Positions 8,200-16,232 of a stretch of DNA of 64,000 bases are shown here, in pieces (the first letter of the stretch is position 1; every line of letters begins with the position of its first letter). The notes under the pieces were generated by a model. The model worked only from the letters and a program-made list of their open reading frames with translations. It was not told the DNA's origin and did not search any database. Origin of the DNA: Alphaproteobacteria bacterium (lineage in GTDB: Bacteria; Pseudomonadota; Alphaproteobacteria; JAVJRE01). The DNA lies in the NCBI GenBank assembly GCA_040218575.1, contig JAVJRE010000007.1:434001-498000 (forward strand). The letters run 5' to 3'. A program made the translations under genes and the position numbers.

Positions 8200-10086
8200 C
8201 TAGTCGCTGCGGGAGTCGAGGCGGAACCGTGTCGTCACATACTCCACAAGTGTTTCCAGACAATGATCGATACTGGCACTGGCGGTATCCAGGACCAGTT
8301 CCGCTGAGTCCGGTGCTTCATAGGGCGCTGAGATGCCGGTGAAGTCGGCGATCTCGCCGCGCCGCGCCCGGGCATAGAGCCCCTTGGGGTCACGCTCTTC
8401 GCAGACCGTGACGTCGGTGCTGAGATGAACTTCATGAAAACGCGATCCGGCTGCCTGGCGGGCCCGCTCGCGGTCCGCCCGATATGGCGAAATAAACGCC
8501 GAAATGACGATTTCCCCCGCATCGGCAAACAGGGCGGCCACCTCGCCAACCCGCCGTATGTTCTCCGCCCGGTCTTCCGGCGTAAAGCCCAGATTGCTGT
8601 TCAGGCCCGCGCGCACATTGTCGCCGTCAAGCACATAGACATGATAGCCGCGCCTGAACAGCGCCTGCTCCAGGGCGATGGCCAGAGTTGACTTGCCCGA
8701 CCCCGACAGGCCGGTGAACCACAGCACGCCGCCCTGATGCCCCTTCTGCCGCACCCGCATGTCGGCGGTCACCTTGTGCAACACCGGTGTCAGGTTGCTG
8801 CTGCGCCGGGTGATCGACAGGCGCTGGTCGGGATAGTCGTGCATATCCACTGTGCCGCCGGCCACCACATCAAAACCGTCGAGCAGAACGAAGCGGGCCA
8901 GCGCCGGCGGTCCGCCGGCCATCTCAACCACCGCCATGGCGGGGGTGCGCAGCAGCACTTCGGCTATGCCATGACGCGACACGATACCGCCCGCATCACG
9001 GGCCAGGGTATCGGGGTCAATACGGGCGCGCACCGCTTCCACAATGACCGGGTGACGCGCCGTGCCCAGTTTGATGGTCAGGCCGTCGCCCGCCTCCAGC
9101 GGGCGCTGGCCGAGCCACACCAGACGGGCGGCGAACACATTGGTCTCCATCGGCGCATCCGCCTCGTGACTGACCACCTCGCCGCGCTCAACAAACAGAT
9201 CGTCAGTCAGTTCCAGAGCGATGGACTGGCCGGCCATGGCCTCCGCCGGCGATGTCTCCGGCGGCCATGTCTCGACCGCCGCCACTGCCGAAAGGCGATT
9301 GGATGGGGACAGCACCACAGGGTCACCGCGCTTGATTTTGCCACTGGTGACCCGTCCGGCCAGCAGCCGCCGCTCTCCTACGCGGTAGACATGCTGCACC
9401 GGCAGGCGAAAGGGCTGGTCGGCAAGCGACGGCTTTGCGGTCAGCCGCGCCAGCGCCGACAGCACCGTGTCACCATGGTGCCAGGCCAGGGTGGCGGCAG
9501 GCTGCGTGACATTGGCGCCGGTTGCCGCCGCCACCGGCACCACCGTCAGCGGTGTCAGCCCAAGCTCGCCCAGATAGGATCGCACTTCATCGGCGATGGC
9601 GGCAAAGCGCGACTGGTCGTGGTTCACCAGATCCATCTTGTTGACCACCACGATGATCTGGCTCAGGCCCAGCAGGTGCAGCAGGCTGGCATGGCGTCGC
9701 GTCTGCTCGCGGACCCCGTCCGCCGCATCCACCAGCAACAGGGCGGCATCGGCATCGGCCGCACCGGCGACCATGTTGGTGATGAACTCACGATGGCCCG
9801 GCGCGTCAATGATGCGATAGGACTGGCCATCATGGTGAAACCGCACCCGGCTTGAATCGATGGTGACGCCCTGGTCGCGCTCGGCCTGAAAGGCATCCAG
9901 CAGAAAAGCCCACTCCAGCGGGCGGCCACGCCGGGTCGACGCCGCCTCCACCCGCGCCCGGGCCTCCGGCGGCAGAGCATCCAGCTCATACAGAAGACGG
10001 CCGATCAGAGTGGATTTTCCATGGTCCACATGACCGGCCACCACCAGGCCGAAGCCGGGCTCCGATTCCGCCATCATGGCCATCAC
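8200..10086 (-). CDS. cysNC: Bifunctional sulfate adenylyltransferase large subunit / APS kinase (CysN-CysC fusion)
   Basis: 628 residues. The N-terminal GTPase carries GHVDHGKS at 18-25, DAPGH at 94-98 and NKMD at 149-152, followed by EF-Tu-like beta barrels. The C-terminal domain from about 445 is APS kinase, with the P-loop GLSGSGKS at 459-466 and FISPYR near 532. With CysD it makes APS from sulfate and ATP, driven by GTP; the kinase domain makes PAPS. The G1 and G3 motifs resemble elongation factor 1-alpha ([16 protein letters not shown]) rather than the GSVDDGKS/DTPGHEQY of E. coli CysN, a notable variant. Its ATG overlaps the cysD stop (ATGA). No sulfite-forming reductase genes are nearby. 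Confidence 0.93.
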   Translation of the reverse strand: MMAMMAESEPGFGLVVAGHVDHGKSTLIGRLLYELDALPPEARARVEAASTRRGRPLEWAFLLDAFQAERDQGVTIDSSRVRFHHDGQSYRIIDAPGHREFITNMVAGAADADAALLLVDAADGVREQTRRHASLLHLLGLSQIIVVVNKMDLVNHDQSRFAAIADEVRSYLGELGLTPLTVVPVAAATGANVTQPAATLAWHHGDTVLSALARLTAKPSLADQPFRLPVQHVYRVGERRLLAGRVTSGKIKRGDPVVLSPSNRLSAVAAVETWPPETSPAEAMAGQSIALELTDDLFVERGEVVSHEADAPMETNVFAARLVWLGQRPLEAGDGLTIKLGTARHPVIVEAVRARIDPDTLARDAGGIVSRHGIAEVLLRTPAMAVVEMAGGPPALARFVLLDGFDVVAGGTVDMHDYPDQRLSITRRSSNLTPVLHKVTADMRVRQKGHQGGVLWFTGLSGSGKSTLAIALEQALFRRGYHVYVLDGDNVRAGLNSNLGFTPEDRAENIRRVGEVAALFADAGEIVISAFISPYRADRERARQAAGSRFHEVHLSTDVTVCEERDPKGLYARARRGEIADFTGISAPYEAPDSAELVLDTASASIDHCLETLVEYVTTRFRLDSRSD

Positions 10087-10877
10087 ATATAACCGGCGGC
10101 GCGCAGCCGTTCGAATGCGTCTTCCGACTCATGATCCATGGCGCGGCCGGCGCGCTCGCTCTCCCGCGTTGCCTCAAGCTCGGCGATGACCTGCTCGATC
10201 GTCGTCGCCTGACTGGCCACGGGCGAGGTGATGTCCTGGTCGCCCAGCGAGCGATAGCGCTTGCCGTCGCGGGCAAAATACAGGTCCACCAGCGGAATGC
10301 CTTCGCGCGCCGCATAGCGCCACACGTCCAGCTCTGTCCAGTCGAGGATCGGGTGGATGCGCACATGAGTGCCCGGCGGAAACTCCGTCTTGTAGTGGTC
10401 CCAGAACTCCGGCGGCTGATCGCGCACGTCCCATTCGCCTGTGGCGCTGCGTGGGCTGAAGATACGCTCCTTGGCGCGGATCGCCTGTTCGTCCCGACGG
10501 ATTCCGGCAATGACGCCGGTATAGCCCTGGCTGGCGATCAACCGGCGCAGACCCTCTGTTTTGCGCGCCGCGCTGCGAGCCGCCGGTGGCAGGGACGGGT
10601 CCATCTCCTCCACCGGCGGACAATCGCCGATGGTCAGATCAAGGCCCCATTCCCTGGCATAGCGGTCGCGGAAGGCATACATTTCGGGAAACTTGCGCCC
10701 GGTATCCACATGCACCACGGGAAACGGGATGCGACCGAAGAATGCCTTGCGGGCAAGCCACAGCAAGACGTTGGAATCCTTGCCGATGGACCACAGCAAT
10801 GCCGGCCGGCGGATCTGGCTGTGCGTCTCGCGCAGGATATAGATCGATTCCGCTTCCAACCGGTCCAGGGAGTCCAT
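10083..10877 (-). CDS. cysD: Sulfate adenylyltransferase small subunit
   Basis: 264 residues, a little shorter than the usual ~300. It carries the PP-loop SIGKDS near 30-35 of the ATP pyrophosphatase/PAPS-reductase-like fold, then [24 protein letters not shown] and the C-terminal segment ending near DQDI. It catalyses adenylyl transfer from ATP to sulfate within the CysD-CysN complex. The start is ATG 10877 because the CysD family begins LEAESI a few residues later; the longer frame to 11357 runs through the divergent FkbM gene and is not supported. It is coupled to cysNC by ATGA. Confidence 0.92.
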   Translation of the reverse strand: MDSLDRLEAESIYILRETHSQIRRPALLWSIGKDSNVLLWLARKAFFGRIPFPVVHVDTGRKFPEMYAFRDRYAREWGLDLTIGDCPPVEEMDPSLPPAARSAARKTEGLRRLIASQGYTGVIAGIRRDEQAIRAKERIFSPRSATGEWDVRDQPPEFWDHYKTEFPPGTHVRIHPILDWTELDVWRYAAREGIPLVDLYFARDGKRYRSLGDQDITSPVASQATTIEQVIAELEATRESERAGRAMDHESEDAFERLRAAGYM

Positions 10878-10997
10878 GATCTGTCCTGTCTTATGCCTGC
10901 AGGCGGACCGCGCCGCGATGCCGCCATCGGGCGCCACATCGTCTGGCGATGGTATAAGGGGGCCGGTCCCGCCGCCGCAAAGGATTTTCTCTAGGTC

Positions 10998-11759
10998 GTG
11001 CCTGTCTCCCTGTCCACCAGCACTCCCCGGTTCTGGACCCATTTCCGGCTGCGTGTGCGCAAACTCCTGGCCATTGCCGGCCATGGCCGGTGGCGACGCG
11101 CCTTCCGCGCCACCGGCGTCGCCCCGGCGATAGAGCATGACGGGGCATGGCCGGATTTTGCCACGGTGGTGGATATTGGCGCCCACCGCGGCCAGTTCAG
11201 CCTTTTTGCCCGCCGCCGCTGGCCCGCCGCGCGGATCTATGCCTTCGAGCCACAGGCCGCGCCAGCGGCGGACTTTGCACGCATCTTCGACGGCGACGCC
11301 AAGGTGCGGCTGTTTCCCCTGGCCGTCGCGCCGATCACCGGCGAGGCGGATATGCACCTGGCGACGGCCAGTGATTCCTCATCCCTCCTGCCCATTGGCG
11401 ACGCGCAGGAACGTCTGTTTGGCACCACGGCCGGCGGCACGGCGCGGATCCGTCTGGCGCCCCTCGATACCAGCCTGAGGGCGCAGGACGTGGTGGCGCC
11501 CGCCTTGCTGAAGATCGACGTTCAAGGCAGCGAGCTGGATGTCCTCAAAGGGTGCGAATCACTGCTTGGCCGCTTTAGCGCACTCTATGTGGAATGTTCG
11601 TGGGTTGAGCTCTATGCCGGCCAGGCGCTGGCCGATCAGGTAATCGCCTGGCTCGCCGGGCGCGGCTTTCGTTTGAGCGACACCCGCAACCTGAGCCACG
11701 ATGGCGATGGCCGGCCGGTGCAGGCCGACCTGCTGTTCAGCCGGGCCTCAGACGGCTGA
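10998..11759 (+). CDS. FkbM-family methyltransferase
   Basis: 253 residues starting from GTG at 10998. SAM-binding motif I is seen as VVDIGAHRGQFSLF near 58-71, with YAFEPQ after it, and the FkbM signature LLKIDVQGSELDVLKGC near 173-189. FkbM-type enzymes O-methylate sugars, polyketides and peptides. It is divergent from cysD with 120 bases between starts, and its 3' end overlaps the convergent glycosyltransferase by 12 bases. The setting suggests methylation of a glycan or glycolipid. Confidence 0.85.
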   Translation: MPVSLSTSTPRFWTHFRLRVRKLLAIAGHGRWRRAFRATGVAPAIEHDGAWPDFATVVDIGAHRGQFSLFARRRWPAARIYAFEPQAAPAADFARIFDGDAKVRLFPLAVAPITGEADMHLATASDSSSLLPIGDAQERLFGTTAGGTARIRLAPLDTSLRAQDVVAPALLKIDVQGSELDVLKGCESLLGRFSALYVECSWVELYAGQALADQVIAWLAGRGFRLSDTRNLSHDGDGRPVQADLLFSRASDG

Positions 11760-12980
11760 GGCCTTGCCGCCAGCCAGCAGCGCTTCAAACCGCTGGCCGA
11801 TGCGGTCCATATCGAATGCTTGTTCGGCGAAAGCGCGGCCGGCCTTGCCCATAGCTATGCGCTGCGCCTGGTCGGCCATCAGCCGCCGCGCCTGGTCGGC
11901 CATCGCCAGCCGCTCGCCGGGGGCCACAACCACACCGGCGCCGCTTTCCAGCAACCGACGCGCCGCCAGATTCTCCGTCGGCAATGTGGCCAGGATCGGC
12001 CGGCCCGCGCACAGATAGCTCAGCACCTTGGAGGGAACTGAAAACGCACCGGCGTCATGCTCCAGCACGGCCAGCAGCACGTCGCCTGACGCCAGCACGT
12101 CGCTGAAGGAAAAGGCCGGGGCAAAATCGAACAATCGCAGGCCTTCAAGGCCGCGCCGGGCCTTCTCCTGCTCCAGCCAGTCGCGGCCGCGGCCTTCGCT
12201 GACCACCGCCACGACGGCATTGTCCCCGGCCAGGTCATCGGCCAGGTCGGCCAGGATCGCCGGGTCGTGCTTGAGCCCCAGAGTGCCGGCATAAAGCAGT
12301 ACAAACCTGTCCGCCAGTCCGTTCGGGCGGCTCCAGCCGTTGGCCTTCTGGCCGGGCTGCACATCGTTCAGCGAGGCCCAGTTCTCGATAATCGTGACCG
12401 CCTGGCGATTGATGCCGTGGCGTATCAAAAGCGGCACATGATCGGGGGAAATGGTGATGACCGCCGCACTGGCCCGCAGTACGCCATACTCCACGGCCCC
12501 GACCAGTCGGCCCAGCAGGGCCCGTCGGCGGCGACCATCGACCGCGCCGGGCACACGGGTCGCGCCGCCTATGGCCACCCGCGCCGCCGCTTCCGCGTAG
12601 ATATCCTGCAGCCAGTAGACAAAACGCGCGTCACAGCGTCTGGCCGCCGTCAGCAAACGGCGCTGGATCAGCGGCGAGGCGTTGCCCGCAAGAATGGCGT
12701 CTGGACGAAACGACCGGACGCGCCGGGCAAGCCGTCCGCCATAGTCCCATTCCTGCCGCGCCCGTCGCACCAGGCTGTATTTGTCGAGCCGGTCATGACG
12801 TCCCACCACCGGCTCGATCTGCAGTGTCGGTGGATCGTCCGGGCGCCGGGAAACATCGCCCCGCGGCGAGCCCACCGCCGGGCTCGACAGATGGAGAAGG
12901 TGATGGCCGCGACCTGCCAGCCAGCGACAAAGCTGCAGCGGAAAGGCGTGGGCCGGATAGTCATGAACGACGAAACGCAT
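11748..12980 (-). CDS. Glycosyltransferase, GT4-like (GT-B fold)
   Basis: 410 residues from ATG 12980. It has the two-domain GT-B layout. The C-terminal half shows LLYAGTLGLKHD near residues 230-241, then FAPAFSFSDVLASGDVLLAVLE and the nucleotide-sugar binding region SVPSKVLSYLCAGRPILA, in which PSK replaces the more usual ExxxxxE glutamate context. RRLLESGAGVVVAPG follows. This pattern is common in WcaI/WbuB-type glycosyltransferases of extracellular polysaccharide synthesis. It converges on the FkbM gene. Together with CysD/CysNC it suggests a modified, possibly sulfated, surface glycan, although no sulfotransferase is present in the window. Confidence 0.8.
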   Translation of the reverse strand: MRFVVHDYPAHAFPLQLCRWLAGRGHHLLHLSSPAVGSPRGDVSRRPDDPPTLQIEPVVGRHDRLDKYSLVRRARQEWDYGGRLARRVRSFRPDAILAGNASPLIQRRLLTAARRCDARFVYWLQDIYAEAAARVAIGGATRVPGAVDGRRRRALLGRLVGAVEYGVLRASAAVITISPDHVPLLIRHGINRQAVTIIENWASLNDVQPGQKANGWSRPNGLADRFVLLYAGTLGLKHDPAILADLADDLAGDNAVVAVVSEGRGRDWLEQEKARRGLEGLRLFDFAPAFSFSDVLASGDVLLAVLEHDAGAFSVPSKVLSYLCAGRPILATLPTENLAARRLLESGAGVVVAPGERLAMADQARRLMADQAQRIAMGKAGRAFAEQAFDMDRIGQRFEALLAGGKASAV

Positions 12981-13158
12981 GGTCCACCGACAATGGCTTG
13001 ACGGGCCTTTCTATCGCACATCGCCCTGTCAGTCGTCCCGCTTCGGTCATCCCGATTCAACCGATCCGCCCGCCAGGCGCGCCCGTCCGGCCATGTTGCC
13101 CGGGTGGCCGCCATGCGGCACACTTCCGCCGCGACCTCGCAAGACGGGACAGATACAG

Positions 13159-14565
13159 ATGGCAACGCATATCAAAGCCGCTCGCGCCACCGGCACCGGT
13201 GCGGCTGACCGGCCGGAGCGCCAGCCTTTCAGCGGCTATTACACGGCCAGCCAGCCGGAGCCCGACAACGATCTGACCCGTACCGGTCCTGGTACGCCAT
13301 GCGGCGAATACATGCGCCGCTACTGGCAGCCCATCGCCATCCTCGAAGAACTGCCGCCGGACAACCGGCCCTATGCGCTCAATGTGCTGGGCGAGGAACT
13401 GGTGCTGTTCAAGGACCTCTCCGGCCACTGGGGCCTGCTGCACGCCCACTGCGCGCACCGTCAGGCATCGCTGGAGTTCGGCATCGTCTGCGACCACGGC
13501 ATCCGCTGCTGCTACCACGGCTGGCAGTTCGATGTGGACGGTACCCTGCTCTATGCCGGGGCGGAGCCGGAGAACAGCCCGCTGTTCAAGCGCGTCCGCC
13601 AGGGCGCCTATCCGGTGCAGGAATACAAGGGAATCCTCTTCGCCTATATGGGGCCGCCGGACCACAAGCCGGATTTTCCCATCTACGACACCTTTACCCT
13701 GCCGGACGTAGAGGCCAAGCCCTACTCCATCGACATGCCGTGCAACTGGCTGCAGATCGGCGAGAACGTGGTGGACCCCTATCACACGGTCTTTCTCCAC
13801 ACCCGGGTCAGCGGCACCCAGTTCTCCGATGCCTTTGCCCAGTTGCCCCATGTGGAGTGGTTCGAAATGCCAAGCGGCTCCGGCCTCTATCTGTTCAACG
13901 TGCGGCGGGTGCAGGACAATCTGTGGATCCGCGTCCAGGAGGCCATTCGCCCCAATTTCAGCCAGACCGGCGACATCTGGCAGGACCCCAAGACGGAGAA
14001 GATCTTCAACCGGGTGGGTCTCTCCAAATGGATGACGCCGATGACCGACACCACAACCAAGGTCATCGGCTGGCGGTGGTTCGGCGAGCATCTGGACAGT
14101 TCCGGCAAGGCCGACTGGGACAGCGTCGGTCGCAACAAGATTGATTTCGAGGGCCAGACCGAGCAGCGCACCTACGAGGAACGGCAGAAGCGTCCCGGCG
14201 ACTATGAGGCCATCGCCTCGCAGGGGCCGATCACCCTGCACAAGAAAGAGAATCTGGGCATGAGCGACGGCGGCGTGGCGCTCTACCGCCGTTTGTTGCG
14301 GCGCAATATCCAGATGCTGCAGGATGGCGAACCCCTGCCGGAGCCGGTGCGCAATGGCGATGGCACGCTGGCCACCTATTCCCAGGACACCGTGCTGCGG
14401 GTGCCGCCGGCCAATGAGGATGACAAGGGCAAACGGGTGGAAATCGCCCGCAACGTCGCCCGCTTCGTCGTCGAGAGCGATACCCTGGCGCCGGCGGCGC
14501 GCACCGCGGAAATCCGCCGCCGCATTTTGGAGGAGCTGGGTATCCCGGTCAGCGCCGGCGCCTGA
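13159..14565 (+). CDS. Rieske [2Fe-2S] aromatic-ring-hydroxylating-type oxygenase, alpha subunit
   Basis: 468 residues. The Rieske ligands are C98-x-H100 and C117-x-x-H120 (CCYHGW). The mononuclear iron site is the stretch ENVVDPYHTVFLH, with D206, H209 and H214. These proteins insert oxygen into, or demethylate, aromatic or other substrates, taking electrons from a separate reductase that is not encoded here. Length and the early YMRRYWQPIA motif resemble phthalate/vanillate-demethylase-type single-component oxygenases. The start is ATG 13159, since the frame upstream to 12979 lacks family similarity; the ribosome-binding site is weak (GGGACAG). It is 19 bases from the following acyl-CoA synthetase and very likely in an operon with it. 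Confidence 0.88.
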   Translation: MATHIKAARATGTGAADRPERQPFSGYYTASQPEPDNDLTRTGPGTPCGEYMRRYWQPIAILEELPPDNRPYALNVLGEELVLFKDLSGHWGLLHAHCAHRQASLEFGIVCDHGIRCCYHGWQFDVDGTLLYAGAEPENSPLFKRVRQGAYPVQEYKGILFAYMGPPDHKPDFPIYDTFTLPDVEAKPYSIDMPCNWLQIGENVVDPYHTVFLHTRVSGTQFSDAFAQLPHVEWFEMPSGSGLYLFNVRRVQDNLWIRVQEAIRPNFSQTGDIWQDPKTEKIFNRVGLSKWMTPMTDTTTKVIGWRWFGEHLDSSGKADWDSVGRNKIDFEGQTEQRTYEERQKRPGDYEAIASQGPITLHKKENLGMSDGGVALYRRLLRRNIQMLQDGEPLPEPVRNGDGTLATYSQDTVLRVPPANEDDKGKRVEIARNVARFVVESDTLAPAARTAEIRRRILEELGIPVSAGA

Positions 14566-14584
14566 ACCGAACGCTGTGCGGACC

Positions 14585-16126
14585 ATGAGCGACGGCGCAC
14601 CGTCCCTCGCCGCCCTGTTGGCGGAAAGCTGCCGTCGCCATGCGGAGCGGCCGGCCCTGTCGTGGCCCGAGGCTGCGGCCTCGCCGCTCGCCAGCCTGAC
14701 CTATGGCGCGTTGTGGACAGCGGTGGAGGACATGGCCGGCCGCCTGCTGGCCCTCGGGCTCGCCGCCGGCGACCGGCTGGCGGTGCAGGCCGGCAAGAGC
14801 CCGACCCTGACCCTGCTTTACCTTGCCTGCATCCGCTCGGGCATCGTCTTTCTGCCCTTCAACACCGCCTACCGGCCCGCCGAACTGGCCTATATGTGCG
14901 GCGATGCAAGGCCTTCCCTTTTGCTGTGCGATGCCGCCGGAGCAGACGACCTGGCCGGCGTCGCGCGTGCCGCAGGCTCCCGCCTTCTCCCCCTCGAAAC
15001 CACCACTGCCGGCGGCTTCGCCGACGCCCTGTCAGCGACGACGGTGCAAGCGGCCCCGCTGCCCATGCCCGCCGCCGACGCCGCCGCCGTCATGCTCTAC
15101 ACCTCCGGCACCACCGGCCGGCCTAAAGGGGCGGTCCTGACCCAGGCCAATCTGGCCACCAACACCCTGGCCCTGCGCGATGTCTGGGCCTGGCGCGACG
15201 ACGACCGCCTGCTGCATGCCTTGCCGCTCTATCACACCCACGGCCTGTTTCCGGCCCTCAACCTGTCCCTGGCCGGCGGCGGAGAGTGCCTCATGCTGGC
15301 CACCTTCGATGCCGCCACGGTTCTGCGCCACTTGTCGCAGGCAACCGTGTTCATGGGAGTTCCCACCTACTACGCCCGCCTGCTGCGTGAAGACGCGCTC
15401 ACTGCCGCCGCGTGCCGCCACATGCGTCTGTTCGTGTCCGGTTCGGCGCCGCTGCCGGATGCGCTGTTCCACGCCTTTGCCGGCCGCACCGGCCAGACAA
15501 TCGTTGAGCGCTACGGCATGACCGAAGCGGTGATGATCACGTCAAACACCCTGGATGACCGGCGACCCGGCTGTGCCGGCCGGCCGCTGCCCGGCGTGGA
15601 ACTGCGCATCACGGACGAGTCCGGCATCCTGCCTGCCGACCATGACGGCGGCATCGAAATCCGCGGCCCCAACGTCTTTCCCGGCTATTGGCAGGCGCCG
15701 GACAAAACCGCCGAAGCGTTCCGTGACGACGGCTGGTTCATCACCGGTGACCGTGGCCGGCTGGACGAGGCAGGCCGGCTCTGGATCTCCGGCCGCAGCA
15801 GCGATCTCATCATCTCGGGCGGCCTCAACGTATCGCCGCGCGAGGTGGAAACGGTGCTGGACCGCCTGCCGGGGGTGGCTGAATCCGCCGTCATCGGTGT
15901 GCCTCATGAGGAGTGGGGCGAGGCGGTGGTGGCGCTGGTCTGTGCCGCGGCGGGTGGGCCGCCGCCAGACGAATCCGCCCTTCTGGCCGGCCTTGGCGAT
16001 CTGGCCGCCTTCAAGCGACCCAAGCGCGTGGTGGTGGTCGACAGCCTGCCGCGCAACGCCATGGGCAAGGTGGAAAAAGCGCGGCTGCGCAAGGAATGGC
16101 AGAACCTCTTCACCGCGCGCGTCTGA
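14585..16126 (+). CDS. AMP-dependent acyl-CoA synthetase, probably malonyl-CoA synthetase-like
   Basis: 513 residues of the ANL superfamily. Core motifs: LYTSGTTGRPKG at 171-182, ERYGMTEAVMITSN near 304-317, TGDRG near 397, and the A10 lysine motif in NAMGKVEKARL. The segment VFMGVPTYYARLL and the phrase TSNTLDDRRPGCAGRPLPGV closely follow malonyl-CoA synthetase (MatB), whose consensus is MGVPTFYTRLL and TSNPYDG. It probably activates malonate or a related small dicarboxylate, but other short acids cannot be excluded. The start is ATG 14585; a longer frame reads into the oxygenase gene. Coupling with a Rieske oxygenase suggests catabolism of a compound yielding a free acid. Confidence 0.85.
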   Translation: MSDGAPSLAALLAESCRRHAERPALSWPEAAASPLASLTYGALWTAVEDMAGRLLALGLAAGDRLAVQAGKSPTLTLLYLACIRSGIVFLPFNTAYRPAELAYMCGDARPSLLLCDAAGADDLAGVARAAGSRLLPLETTTAGGFADALSATTVQAAPLPMPAADAAAVMLYTSGTTGRPKGAVLTQANLATNTLALRDVWAWRDDDRLLHALPLYHTHGLFPALNLSLAGGGECLMLATFDAATVLRHLSQATVFMGVPTYYARLLREDALTAAACRHMRLFVSGSAPLPDALFHAFAGRTGQTIVERYGMTEAVMITSNTLDDRRPGCAGRPLPGVELRITDESGILPADHDGGIEIRGPNVFPGYWQAPDKTAEAFRDDGWFITGDRGRLDEAGRLWISGRSSDLIISGGLNVSPREVETVLDRLPGVAESAVIGVPHEEWGEAVVALVCAAAGGPPPDESALLAGLGDLAAFKRPKRVVVVDSLPRNAMGKVEKARLRKEWQNLFTARV

Positions 16127-16149
16127 GCTCTGTCGCAGGGTTTGCTGTC

Positions 16150-16165
16150 CCGTCTTGCAAGACGG
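16150..16165. promoter_or_regulatory. Perfect 16-base palindrome between synthetase and oligopeptidase
   Basis: CCGTCTTGCAAGACGG is a perfect dyad (eight-base arms, no spacer) 23 bases after the synthetase stop and 67 bases before the oligopeptidase ATG. It has no loop suitable for an RNA hairpin and no T-run, so a protein-binding operator is more likely than a terminator. The GTC...GAC outer bases recall GntR-family half sites, which is only a resemblance. Confidence 0.4.
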
Positions 16166-16232
16166 CCCAACCGCGCCTAGCTGTGATCACTCTGCCGGCA
16201 GGCTTTGCCCGGCCACGCTCCCCGGATACCCC

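Noticed and set aside
13057-14586. Long minus-strand frame over the Rieske oxygenase
   Set aside because: The plus-strand frame carries intact Rieske and iron-site motifs; the reverse frame has none.
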